From Trichomonas vaginalis G3 (lineage: Eukaryota > Parabasalia > Trichomonadida > Trichomonadidae): a stretch of 64,000 nucleotides of DNA. Each line of letters starts with the position of its first letter. Within the stretch, counting starts at the first letter, position 1. The stretch spans positions 10,425,962 to 10,489,961 of the forward strand of contig NC_067208.1 in assembly GCF_026262505.1 (NCBI RefSeq). Reading direction: 5' to 3'. Of the stretch, positions 39,175-47,813 are shown piece after piece. The notes under the pieces are model-generated. The model made no database searches and was not told the DNA's origin. It saw nothing but the letters and a program-made list of their open reading frames with translations. Made by a program: the position numbers and the translations under genes.

Positions 39175-40584
39175 TTTCTGTCTTTACATACAAAATAAAA
39201 AATATTTTTTTAAAAAAACTAACGTTATTTTTTCTATTTTGTATAAAAGATATGATTTCAGGGATTTTTTTTACGAAGTGCAAAAGTTCTCTTCGTAAAA
39301 AATAACAGTTATATAATGAAATTTGGTCATTTTTTTTACGATTTTCATGAGTTTTAGGCGACCCTCGAAAAACCTAGGGTCGCTGTTTTTCACTGTTTTC
39401 ATAGAGTTTTAGGCGAGTAAGATTTTCTATCTTGTATAAAAGATATGATTTCAGGGATTTTTTTTACGAAGTGCAAAAGTTCTCTTCGTAAAAAATAACA
39501 GTTATATAATGAAATTTGGTCATTTTTTTTACGATTTTCATACGGAATCTCTATCCTCGGTTTTTCGAGGGTAGCAAACATATGAGGAAATTCATGAAAT
39601 TTGGTCATTTTTTTCACGATTTTCATGAGTTTTAGGCGACCCTCGAAAAAACTAGGGTCGCTGTTTTTCACGATTTTCATAGAGTTTTGGCGACCCTCGA
39701 AAAAACTAGGGTCGCTGTTTTTTACGATTTTCATGAGTTTTAGGCGACCCCGAAAAAAGTCTGGGTCGCTGTTTTTTACGATTTTCGTACGGAATCTCGT
39801 TCCTCGGTTTTCCGAGGGAAGCAAACATATGAGGAAACTCATGAAATTTGGTCATTTTTTTCAGCAAAAATATATTTTATGTTAGCATGTTAGATCTAAC
39901 ACGTTTTCTCACCTCTTTTTTTCACCTCTTTTTTCACCCGTTGAATTTTCATGAATTTCCTTAAGATAGAAGGAAATCGTCAGCAGTTGGATAGTTTTTA
40001 GGTGCTACCATGTTACCATGTGCTACCAGGTAATTTAACTTCTTTTAAAAAATGAGACAACATGACATTTAGACAACAACACAGGAAAATGTCAAGACTT
40101 CTTCATCGTAACGAGTGTAAATGAACCAAAAATATATTTTATGTTAGCATGTTAGATCTCACCTGTTTTCTCACCTGTTTTTTCACCCCATATGTCCTTA
40201 CTGAAAAAGTATGTGTTCCATATGCCATTTTACTCAGAATTTTATACAGAATTCAATAAAAATATATTTTAGGTGAAGAACTGTAGGTGCTACCATGTTA
40301 CCATGTGCTACCAGGTAAACTAACTTCTTTTAAAAAATGAGACAACATGACATTTTGACAACAGTCGGGAAAATGTCAAGACTTCTTCATCGTAACGAGT
40401 GTAAATGAACCAAAAATATATTTTATGTTAGCATGTTAGATCTAACACGTTTTCTAACCTCTTTTCTAACATGGTCTAAAACACACAAAACTCATGAAAT
40501 TTCATACGGAATTCAATAAAAATATATTTTATGTTAGCATGTTAGATCTAACACGTTTTCTAACCACTTTTCTAACATAACTAT
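39175..40584. repeat. Maverick central non-coding repeat field, left part
   Basis: There is no convincing gene in 1.4 kb. It holds four near-identical hairpins with GCGACCCTCG stems followed by T-runs (39358, 39636, 39690 and 39744). A block with TTTTACGAAGTGCAAAAGTT occurs at about 39267 and 39462. TTAGATCTAA palindromes within AAAATATATTTTATGTTAGC segments occur at about 39870, 40130, 40410 and 40520. A roughly 120-bp block (GGTGCTACCATGTTACCATG through ACTTCTTCATCGTAACGAG) is present twice (about 39990 and 40290). A short piece of the neighbouring gene (GAAATCGTCAGCAGTTGG) recurs at 39972. Confidence 0.85.
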
Positions 40585-41493
40585 TTACAAGCGTTTTACA
40601 TGGTATATGTTGCGATGGTTCATGACTTTAAACAATTTTGTGGCTTCGATTTCCTCTGTCAGTATGTCAAAAGTTTTCACAATGCCGAATGTTTCTTTAT
40701 ATTTCTTCTTGACATCTGAAAGAAGGAAATCGTCAGCAGTTGGATAGTTTTTGTTTAGAAATGCTAACATGTCCATTTTGTTTTCTGCTGGTTTCTCTGC
40801 TTCTTTCTTTAAGTCAGCATAGTCGTTTCGCATACGTTCTATCTCTTTGACGGAGTAGTTATATTTCCTCATTGCTGCTTTACATTTAGAACATTGTGGG
40901 TTCATTTTAGCATTGTACATTGAAATTTGTCCTGCAAGTACAACTATAGCGTCAATGGTTTTCTTTAACTCAAAGGCTGCTGGTTTTATTTGTCCATTCC
41001 ATACTTTACCTCTTCTATCTTTATCTCTTATCTGCCATACACATTTTGCAACTAACGAAACAAAGTTGTCGTAGGTCTTAAATTCTTCAGATTTATATAT
41101 GTCAATGAAATATACCATATCGCAGTCTTTGTCCATGACTTTGTGGTTGCAATGAAATCCAAGAAACTCATAGTTAACCTTACGTATGAACTTCTTTATT
41201 TCTACTGAGTCGGTTGGTCTGACTTCAATTTCATCGAATTCTGGAGTAGTAAGCTTTTGTTGTTGGATTTCAGGCAATTTGGGTAAATGTTCCACCAGGT
41301 CCTCCATTTCATAAAGATATTGTTCATTTGTTTCATCTTTTGCAGTGCAATCTAAATCTCCTTGGAGAAGTTCTTGCTTTATCTTCTGGATTTCTGTCTC
41401 AAAAGTATATGAAGAAGGAATGAAGCTTTTCATCTCTACTAACATTGAAGTTGGGTTCATAACTAAAGATTTTGGTGAAGTTGTTGCTAACAT
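40585..41493 (-). CDS. Maverick hypothetical protein, 302 aa, with one CxxC pair
   Basis: The frame runs from an ATG at 41493 with the AAATATTTTTTATTTTTATT leader. Residues about 20-100 are acidic and helical. A central domain (NYEFLGFHCNHKVMDKDCDM to WNGQIKPAAFELKKTIDAIV) is followed by a CSKCKAAMRKYN motif and a C-terminal charged helical region (FLLSDVKKKYKETFGIV). I do not recognise a family. The gene is framed on both sides by the repeat field in inverted orientation, suggesting it moved or was duplicated as a unit. Part of the fossil. Confidence 0.65.
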   Translation of the reverse strand: MLATTSPKSLVMNPTSMLVEMKSFIPSSYTFETEIQKIKQELLQGDLDCTAKDETNEQYLYEMEDLVEHLPKLPEIQQQKLTTPEFDEIEVRPTDSVEIKKFIRKVNYEFLGFHCNHKVMDKDCDMVYFIDIYKSEEFKTYDNFVSLVAKCVWQIRDKDRRGKVWNGQIKPAAFELKKTIDAIVVLAGQISMYNAKMNPQCSKCKAAMRKYNYSVKEIERMRNDYADLKKEAEKPAENKMDMLAFLNKNYPTADDFLLSDVKKKYKETFGIVKTFDILTEEIEATKLFKVMNHRNIYHVKRL

Positions 41494-42335
41494 GTTCTTA
41501 CAATAAAAATAAAAAATATTTTTTTAAAAATACTAACTCACTTTTTTTCTATCTTAAGGAAATTCATGAAAATTCAAGAGGGTGAAAAAAGAGGTGAAAA
41601 AAGAGGTGAGATCTAACCTCTTCACCTAAAATATATTTTTGGTTCATTTACACTCGTTACGATGAAGAAGTCTTGACATTTTCCCGACTGTTGTCAAAAT
41701 GTCATGTTGTCTCATTTTTTAAAAGAAGTTAGTTTACCTGGTGACACATGGTTACCCGGTGACATGGTGACCCCTTCAGTAAACATCTCATTTTAACTCA
41801 CTTTTTTTCTATCTTAAGGAAATTCATGAAAATTCAACGGGTGAAAAAACAGGTGAAAAAAGAGGTTAGATCTCACCTCTTCACCTAAAATATATTTTTG
41901 CTGAAAAATGACCAAATTTCATGAGTTTTGGTTGAAAGAATACGGTGGAGCCAAAAGTGGCTCGACCTCAAAACAAGCATTTTGTGAAGAATATAGCAAC
42001 CGCCGGAATTCCGGCGGTTGGTTTTTATACAAAATTCAACGGGTGAAAAATTAGGTGAAAAAAGAGGTGAAAAAAGAGGTGAAAAAAGAGGTGAGATCTC
42101 ACCACTTCACCTAAACTTTATTTTTTGGGCTATGTCCCACCGCTTTGCGTCTTTATGTCAAAAATAAATTGTTTTCATGAGTTTTCTATGATGTTAGAAA
42201 AGTGGTTAGAAAACGTGTTAGATCTAACCATCTACCCTAAACTTTATTTTTTTCTATCTTAAGGAAATTCATGAAAATTCAACGGGTGAAAAAAGAGGTG
42301 AGAAAAGAGGTGAGATCTAACATGCTAACATAAAC
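41494..42335. repeat. Maverick central non-coding repeat field, right part
   Basis: Inverted copies of the left field occur here. 41638-41770 is the reverse complement of the 40280-40420 block. GAGGTGAAAAAA units are tandemly repeated near 41580, 41850 and 42055, and AGGTGAGATCTCACC palindromes recur. A hairpin GAGCCAAAAGTGGCTC is at 41948. A perfect 24-base palindrome centred on GGAATTCC spans 41997-42020 and is followed by GTTTTTAT. No gene is visible. Confidence 0.85.
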
Positions 42336-43193
42336 TCACTTTTTCAGCACTTTTCCGTAGTTATATATGAAAGACAATTCGAGATAAAAGTCATAGTACA
42401 ATGGAATAATATGTTGCACACCATTTGTTGTGAACCAAACTTGAAAGTCAGAGAAACTGTTACTAGGTGGTTCGTAGAATTTAGAAGCAAAGTCATAAAA
42501 GTCCTTACCAATACATAGAAAACTATTGTTGCTTGAACTGAAACTTGCATGACACATAACATTTTGAGGGTCAAACACGTTTCTATAAACTGTCAAATCT
42601 GCTGGTGGAAGTATAAATTTAAATGGACCATCTGGTGGTAATGGTTCGTTCTGGTTTAGTAACCGAAGAAATTGTGCCCAAGAACGTTTGTCTACTTTCC
42701 AAAATAAAAACTCTGTATCTCTTGGAGGGTTAATTTCAATCTTTTGAAATGAAACGGTGGAGTTCATCTTGTCATATTCTAGTTTCAGATAGTATGTTCC
42801 ATTTAGTAAAGAGTCGTATTTTTCTTGAAATTCCCAATAATATTTGTTCATTTGAGTTTGAAAGTCATTTAGAGTTTTCTCAAGACTTTCGTCTGAACGA
42901 ACTGTAAAGATTCTCATTTCGTCGAATTTGTCTATTAGACCATCAGAACCTTTATACTGCCCATGAAAATATACTGCGAACATAAATGCGTTAGTTCTAT
43001 TTGAAAACAAAACTCTTCTAAATCCTATTGCCTTTGCATCTGAAGGACTTTGAAGCCAACGAATTGGATAGTCAAACCTGTATGCTCGGGATGAAATTTC
43101 TTCATCTGAAATAGTCCTACCAGCATTTGTATAGATATAGTCTAACGGTTTTGTATCTGCTACTTTTGTTCTTTGTTTTTCAACCTGAAGCAT
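42336..43193 (-). CDS. Maverick paralogous protein A, 285 aa
   Basis: The frame runs from an ATG at 43193. It is clearly related to the 282-aa product at 49078-49926 on the other strand: both open MLxxEKxxxxVAxTKPLD, share YRFDYPxRWL and KAIGFRR, and close with FQVWFTT...IIPLYxxFYLELSFIYNY. The sequence is beta-rich with many aromatics, consistent with a virion surface or jelly-roll-like protein, but no family was recognised. Part of the fossil. Confidence 0.7.
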   Translation of the reverse strand: MLQVEKQRTKVADTKPLDYIYTNAGRTISDEEISSRAYRFDYPIRWLQSPSDAKAIGFRRVLFSNRTNAFMFAVYFHGQYKGSDGLIDKFDEMRIFTVRSDESLEKTLNDFQTQMNKYYWEFQEKYDSLLNGTYYLKLEYDKMNSTVSFQKIEINPPRDTEFLFWKVDKRSWAQFLRLLNQNEPLPPDGPFKFILPPADLTVYRNVFDPQNVMCHASFSSSNNSFLCIGKDFYDFASKFYEPPSNSFSDFQVWFTTNGVQHIIPLYYDFYLELSFIYNYGKVLKK

Positions 43194-43340
43194 TTAATAT
43201 ATGTAAAAATATATTGTTTTAAAATGGTATGCCATTTCATATTTCTCATCTAACAAACAAGTTTCCCAACGGTCTTCTCCAACAAACTCAGCGTACATTT
43301 CAAATAAAATAAAAAATGTCACTTTTTAAAAAATAAATTT

Positions 43341-44885
43341 TTATTTCATGCAATGTTTTATTTCTGTGCCGTCTTCAAGTATGCCCCAATACTTACGCTT
43401 GGAGAGGACATGAACTTCGGTGAAAATTTTGTCCAATTTGAATTGACCCATCTTCTCACCGACCATGCCCATTTCAATGAGTTTGTTGTACCCTTCTTCG
43501 TTCGTCATGAGTGCGTCAATGTTCTCATAGTAAACCTTGACTTTCGATTTGACTTCGGAGAAGAATTTGTTGTAGTTGTCAAGGACTGCTTTTGCGAACT
43601 GAGGGTAAGACCAATGTTCGACAATAGGTTTTAATGTGGTTACTAAGCCATTTTGACCTTGAGTGAATTCGTACTTCAAAACAAAAGGAGAAAACCTTTC
43701 AACAAAGTTGTCGACCTTCTCATAATGTTTACTCTTCATCTCTTGAGGTTTCTTAATGGAATATCCCCATGTCAAATTCATAAGCAATTTGAGTGTCATT
43801 GCAAGTTTGGGGTTTGAAGCTTTCCTAATATCATACAGTTGTTGTATGACTTTTCCAACTGTATAGTTCCTTCCCGGGAACTCACCATCTTCGTTTGGAA
43901 TTCCAGTCGGAATATATTGGACAAACCTCATGTACGCAGCGTTAAGGTCGACATAGTATATCTTTTCGTTTGAGTCGAACTTGTCGCAACCAATTGGTCC
44001 AGTTTGTGGAAATTCAAGTGAGTCTCTTATCTTCTGAGAAACTTCTCCTGTTATCTCATAAACATCGTCGAAGCAACCTGTTTCATATAAAACCTTCTGA
44101 CCTAACTCAGATGCTCTCCAATACAATTTGATGTCAATTGGATGTCTCAATGGAAGTTTGTTTATAGTAGCATCTTGAAGTTCTTGCAACCTCATTGGAA
44201 GTTCTTCTGGTTCAGGTTGGTATCCGAACAATCCAACTCCTTGTGGAATTGTGTACTTCTTTTGTACTAGAACTTTGTCTGGAACAACTTTTGGTCTTGC
44301 TAACAGTGAAAAGTTTGTTTCGTCTTTTGGTACAAAAGTTTCTGTCAGCTTGTCATCTGGAATTGGTTCCAACAAACCTTTCTCGAAAAGAATGTTTACA
44401 GCTCTGACAATGTTGCACTTGCCTTTTCCGAACAATGGGTTTGTAAGACTTTCGTTCAACATGAAGTGGTTGTGGACAATTACAATCTTCAACCATGGTA
44501 AGTCTTTGTCAACAACATAGTCGTCATGTGAAGAACCTTTAGCTGTAGGTATGTTGACTCGGATATTGACATTTGCCAACGGTGCAATTTTTGCCAATTG
44601 ACCTCTGAGAATGTACCTTGTCTTCACACATGACTCAAGATACTTCATCTTCTCTTCTGAAACAAGACCAGAGTTCCTGAGACATGTAAGAATACAAGGT
44701 TCATTGACAATTGTTTCAATTGAATTGTAAATTCCATACCTTGTCAAGTCAATGTCAGACTTATTTATGAACGGAAAGTATCCAGCATGTTGTCTGACTG
44801 CTTGAGGGTTAGGTTGGTACCATTCGAACTTGACACTTGCAATTCCTTCAATTGCATTCAAAATGTCTGAGTCGGAGTCAACCAT
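43341..44885 (-). CDS. PolB: Maverick protein-primed type B DNA polymerase (palm region)
   Basis: The frame is 514 codons from an ATG at 44885. A motif A-like YYVDLNAAYMRFVQYIPTG (about residue 320), a motif B-like LKLLMNLTWGYSIKKP (about 365-385) and a motif C-like YYENIDALMTN (about 455) appear in the order of family B polymerase palms. The C-terminal KRKYWGILEDG resembles the KKKY thumb motif of protein-primed enzymes. Polintons use this enzyme, with a terminal protein, for self-primed replication. Its place near the integrase fits the Maverick layout. Part of the fossil. Confidence 0.85.
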   Translation of the reverse strand: MVDSDSDILNAIEGIASVKFEWYQPNPQAVRQHAGYFPFINKSDIDLTRYGIYNSIETIVNEPCILTCLRNSGLVSEEKMKYLESCVKTRYILRGQLAKIAPLANVNIRVNIPTAKGSSHDDYVVDKDLPWLKIVIVHNHFMLNESLTNPLFGKGKCNIVRAVNILFEKGLLEPIPDDKLTETFVPKDETNFSLLARPKVVPDKVLVQKKYTIPQGVGLFGYQPEPEELPMRLQELQDATINKLPLRHPIDIKLYWRASELGQKVLYETGCFDDVYEITGEVSQKIRDSLEFPQTGPIGCDKFDSNEKIYYVDLNAAYMRFVQYIPTGIPNEDGEFPGRNYTVGKVIQQLYDIRKASNPKLAMTLKLLMNLTWGYSIKKPQEMKSKHYEKVDNFVERFSPFVLKYEFTQGQNGLVTTLKPIVEHWSYPQFAKAVLDNYNKFFSEVKSKVKVYYENIDALMTNEEGYNKLIEMGMVGEKMGQFKLDKIFTEVHVLSKRKYWGILEDGTEIKHCMK

Positions 44886-45163
44886 TTGTTCTCTCTTTGT
44901 AGTCTTGAAAGCGTCAAGAAGTTTTGCAGCTGTTGTTCATTGCCATTTGCATAGTAAATGTGACCATCCAAATCCGTTATGGTCAATCTGAGATTGTGTC
45001 CTTTCTTATTTCCGTCTTGTATGGCAGCAAGTACACCCATGAAGCCTTCTTTGTTCTTTCCTTCGTCAAAGTTTACTGTAAAGGTTCGACCAGAAGTAAT
45101 TTGACTTAACTTCACGGTACTTTTCATATGCATATCTTGTTCTTTCCATGGGAGCATGACCAT
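44858..45163 (-). CDS. Maverick reading frame of unknown function beside the polymerase
   Basis: A short frame with a beta-rich middle (VNFDEGKNKEGFMGVLAAIQ) and a helical end. No recognised domain. It lies directly upstream of the polymerase frame on the same strand. Part of the fossil. Confidence 0.4.
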   Translation of the reverse strand: MVMLPWKEQDMHMKSTVKLSQITSGRTFTVNFDEGKNKEGFMGVLAAIQDGNKKGHNLRLTITDLDGHIYYANGNEQQLQNFLTLSRLQRENKWLTPTQTF

Positions 45164-45494
45164 CCTCTGCACTACCTTTTTTCCTTCTCAAAGGATGCAA
45201 TTGTTCGTCATGTTTCCAGTAGAATCTGGCAAAGCCGTCGTGTCCTTCAACTTGAGGTTCACTAACATCGAAAGGCATGTTCATAAGACGTTCTTCTTCT
45301 AACCTCTCTAGTCTGTTTGGATAATTTGCACGTGCTGTTTCCAAATCCATTTCGTAGCGAAGACCAGACAATTTGTCATAGACTTTTATGGGTCTTCCCT
45401 TCCTATATTTAAAATTCTTCGAAACTCTCCAACCATATCTTTGCAACTCTGCTTTTATTCTAGCAGATTTTCTATCCATTCTATATGGGGGCAT
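45066..45494 (-). CDS. Maverick basic protein, 142 aa
   Basis: The frame runs from an ATG at 45494 behind an AAATATTTTTTTATTTTTAT leader. It is very basic and Arg/Tyr-rich (MPPYRMDRKSARIKAELQRY, then FKYRKGRPIKVYDKLSG). No domain was recognised. Basic proteins beside protein-primed polymerases sometimes act as DNA-binding or terminal proteins, which is only a guess here. Part of the fossil. Confidence 0.5.
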   Translation of the reverse strand: MPPYRMDRKSARIKAELQRYGWRVSKNFKYRKGRPIKVYDKLSGLRYEMDLETARANYPNRLERLEEERLMNMPFDVSEPQVEGHDGFARFYWKHDEQLHPLRRKKGSAEDGHAPMERTRYAYEKYREVKSNYFWSNLYSKL

Positions 45495-45524
45495 TTTTTA
45501 TAAAAATAAAAAAATATTTTTTCT

Positions 45525-45749
45525 TTACTTTACATAACCGCCTGCTGCCATAAGTCTTTGACGCCAACCCATACCAGCTAATGAAGGTTGACTTGGTTTA
45601 GTTTGGAAACTAAACTTTGGTTTTGGTTTATCTTCAGTTTTTGGTTTTTCTTCTTCTATCGGTTTTTCGTCACTTTTCGGTTTCTCTGACTTTACTTCAC
45701 TTGCAGGAACAGTTGTGTCGTCAACATCTTCATAAATATCATATGCCAT
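45525..45749 (-). CDS. Maverick small Lys/Glu/Pro-rich protein, 74 aa
   Basis: The frame runs from an ATG at 45749. It has an acidic N-terminus (MAYDIYEDVDDTTVPASEVK), a KPKSDEKPIEEEKPKTEDKP low-complexity middle, and a C-terminal PSLAGMGWRQRLMAAGGYVK that looks like an amphipathic or cleavage-prone tail. No family was recognised. It lies in a series of small minus-strand genes that may encode minor virion proteins. Confidence 0.55.
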   Translation of the reverse strand: MAYDIYEDVDDTTVPASEVKSEKPKSDEKPIEEEKPKTEDKPKPKFSFQTKPSQPSLAGMGWRQRLMAAGGYVK

Positions 45750-46108
45750 TTGTTTTTGTTTCCTTTCAACTTTTTGTGTTTGTTGTAAAGTTTAGAATAT
45801 TTCGACTCTAAGTCAATGAGATGTTCTATAATGAACTGTTGGTCAGTGAAGTAAACTTTTCCATCTGTTGTCTCGAAAGCTCCTTCAGACTTCAATATTT
45901 TATTTGTGAGAGTCTGTTTCTTTTTTGAGATACTAGCCGTTCCATTTTTATGAAAAGTGACTTTGTAGTTAGGGTTTGTATTTCCAGACCTGGCACTTTC
46001 TATTATTGAATTTTTCTCTTCATCTGTAAGTTCTTTGACAGGTTTTGACAATGGTTCTGAACTTTTTGTTTGTGGTGTCAAATCTACCGTTTCAACTTCT
46101 TCGGTCAT
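45692..46108 (-). CDS. Maverick hypothetical protein, 138 aa
   Basis: The frame runs from an ATG at 46108 preceded by TTTTTACTGAGATGAA, a leader shared exactly with the 50-aa gene next to it. The C-terminal half looks coiled-coil (IEHLIDLESKYSKLYNKHKK). No family was recognised. Part of the fossil. Confidence 0.5.
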   Translation of the reverse strand: MTEEVETVDLTPQTKSSEPLSKPVKELTDEEKNSIIESARSGNTNPNYKVTFHKNGTASISKKKQTLTNKILKSEGAFETTDGKVYFTDQQFIIEHLIDLESKYSKLYNKHKKLKGNKNKWHMIFMKMLTTQLFLQVK

Positions 46109-46127
46109 TTCATCTCAGTAAAAATTT

Positions 46128-46280
46128 TTAGTTCGGTTTGTTTTCAACTGGTTGTTGTTGTTTTTTAAGTCGGTCTAAAACTTCCTGAGGTATAGGAAGA
46201 ACTTGACAAACACGTTGTGTAACTGCTGGAAGCCGACAAATCCATCTTGAACCCATTTGTCTCAATGCTGTATTGTTCAT
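46128..46280 (-). CDS. Maverick small basic protein, 50 aa
   Basis: A short frame runs from an ATG at 46280 (MNNTALRQMGSRWICRLPAV to QQQPVENKPN). It is supported by the TTTTTACTGAGATGAA leader directly before the ATG, identical to that of the next gene downstream. Basic, with two cysteines. No family was recognised. Confidence 0.5.
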   Translation of the reverse strand: MNNTALRQMGSRWICRLPAVTQRVCQVLPIPQEVLDRLKKQQQPVENKPN

Positions 46281-46299
46281 TTCATCTCAGTAAAAAAAT

Positions 46300-46701
46300 T
46301 TACATTCCCCAAGTTTGAGGTGGTTGCGGTTGGTTATTGTTTACCCACTGTTGTGCATGGTTATATCCTCTGTTAAAGAATCTTTCACCTTGGTCCATAT
46401 AGTGTCCTGCTTGGTTATAGTAGTCATTTGCTTTGTTATAATAGTTTCCTGCTTGTCTTCCTACATTGTCCATCCATCCTTGAACTTTTCCTCTTGTTTC
46501 AGGATTTGGAATAAGATTTGTTGCATCTCGTGCTACATCCCAACCTTTCTGTACAGTTTGTATAATAGGTTGTGCTTTCTCTTTAAGTATACCTAATGTA
46601 CTCAAAATCTTCCTTCCAACTCCAAATACACCTCTGGCTATTGTTCCCACTGCGGGTAAAAATCTAGATGCGACTCCTGCTAATGCGCCAAATAAACCCA
46701 T
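46300..46701 (-). CDS. Maverick glycine-rich amphipathic protein, 133 aa
   Basis: The frame runs from an ATG at 46701, divergent from the integrase at 46719. It starts MGLFGALAGVASRFLPAVG, a hydrophobic glycine-rich amphipathic stretch after Met-Gly that could be myristoylated, then RGVFGVGRKILSTLG. The C-terminal half is Tyr/Asn/Gln-rich with NYYNKANDYYNQAGHYMDQG repeats. A second gene at 49931-50173 has the same design. Membrane-active capsid proteins such as adenovirus protein VI have comparable amphipathic N-termini; the analogy is an inference. Part of the fossil. Confidence 0.6.
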   Translation of the reverse strand: MGLFGALAGVASRFLPAVGTIARGVFGVGRKILSTLGILKEKAQPIIQTVQKGWDVARDATNLIPNPETRGKVQGWMDNVGRQAGNYYNKANDYYNQAGHYMDQGERFFNRGYNHAQQWVNNNQPQPPQTWGM

Positions 46702-46718
46702 TTCTTATGGGTTAAAAA

Positions 46719-47813
46719 ATGACGAATTCAAACAAGGACCCCTATGTTTCTAAGGCAACAAAGAAAGCACTCATGATAAAAATCTTTAGTTCAACACCAA
46801 ATGCTTGGTTTATGGATATCTTGGAAAACATTCCGAGAGTTAGAACAGATGGACCACCATACTGGCTAATATTTGTCGGTCAAAACACAAGATACTGTGA
46901 AGCCATACCATTATGGTCCAAAAATATTTTAGATGTGAAAACTGCTTTGACAATATTCGTTGACAAATACCATCCAACAAAACTGACATCTGACTGTGAA
47001 AGTTCTTTCAAATCAGATGATGTAAAAAACTATCTGCGTTCAAAAAATGTAAACCAATATTTCATTGTCGACCAAAACCATTCTGCTCTTGGTGTCATTG
47101 ACGGTTGTATAAAAATGTTAAGAGACTTAAACCAACCACAAGGTGGTGAAGCAAATGAAATGTCATATGACGACAAGTATAGACACTTCTCCATGGCAAA
47201 GATGAGACAAGTTTTAAATATTTACAATAGCCGTAAACAAAAAGGTTTGGGAAACCACTCCCCCGAAGAAATGAAAAACAACCCTGACTTAGAGAAAGAC
47301 TATATATTTAATAATTTAGTCAAAAGAGACAAACAAGAAAGAATGCCGGGCTTCAAACTTCAGAAAGGTGACAAAGTAAAAATAGAAATACCTAAACGCG
47401 ACCCATATGAAAATACTATTGACTATGACAACAATGGGAACCCGACAGGTACTCACGTTCGTGTTCGTAAAAATAGAAGAAAGTATACAAGAGAATATTA
47501 TGAAGTTTTAGGCAAACATGGCAAAATGTACACACTGCAAGCAGAAGATAAAACTACTATTGTCAGACCTCGTTTCAAACTTGTCAAAGTTCAAGGTGGT
47601 ATACTTTCAAAGACAGTTCCTAACAATATAAGACAACTCCTGACGAATATGCTAAAGAAGTTGAAAATGACGACTAAGCATTTCTATACCATGCGTAAAC
47701 TGTCATGTAAGGTGGCATGTATTCTTTACTTTGTCCCGTTGTTTGCGTATATCCCGAAACGCGATGTGTATGGTTTCCATCTCCCTGAGTGTTACCCCAG
47801 AAACAATTTATAG
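46719..47813 (+). CDS. INT: Maverick retroviral-type (rve) integrase
   Basis: The frame is 364 codons from an ATG at 46719. The catalytic-core-like order is visible: NAWFMDILENIPR (first acidic strand), LTSDCESSFKSDDVKNYL (second), and HSALGVIDGCIKMLRDLN (third helix). Then come NHSPEEMKNNPDL, typical of rve integrases, and a C-terminal SH3/chromo-like segment (GFKLQKGDKVKI). Polinton integrases use this fold to insert the element with 6-bp duplications. Its 3' end overlaps the convergent fibre gene. Part of the fossil. Confidence 0.85.
   Translation: MTNSNKDPYVSKATKKALMIKIFSSTPNAWFMDILENIPRVRTDGPPYWLIFVGQNTRYCEAIPLWSKNILDVKTALTIFVDKYHPTKLTSDCESSFKSDDVKNYLRSKNVNQYFIVDQNHSALGVIDGCIKMLRDLNQPQGGEANEMSYDDKYRHFSMAKMRQVLNIYNSRKQKGLGNHSPEEMKNNPDLEKDYIFNNLVKRDKQERMPGFKLQKGDKVKIEIPKRDPYENTIDYDNNGNPTGTHVRVRKNRRKYTREYYEVLGKHGKMYTLQAEDKTTIVRPRFKLVKVQGGILSKTVPNNIRQLLTNMLKKLKMTTKHFYTMRKLSCKVACILYFVPLFAYIPKRDVYGFHLPECYPRNNL

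Noticed and set aside
39399-39842. 147-codon frame through the GCGACCC hairpin repeats
   Set aside because: It is built of repeat units (MKIVKNSDPSFF) and lies in a field of hairpins; more likely non-coding.
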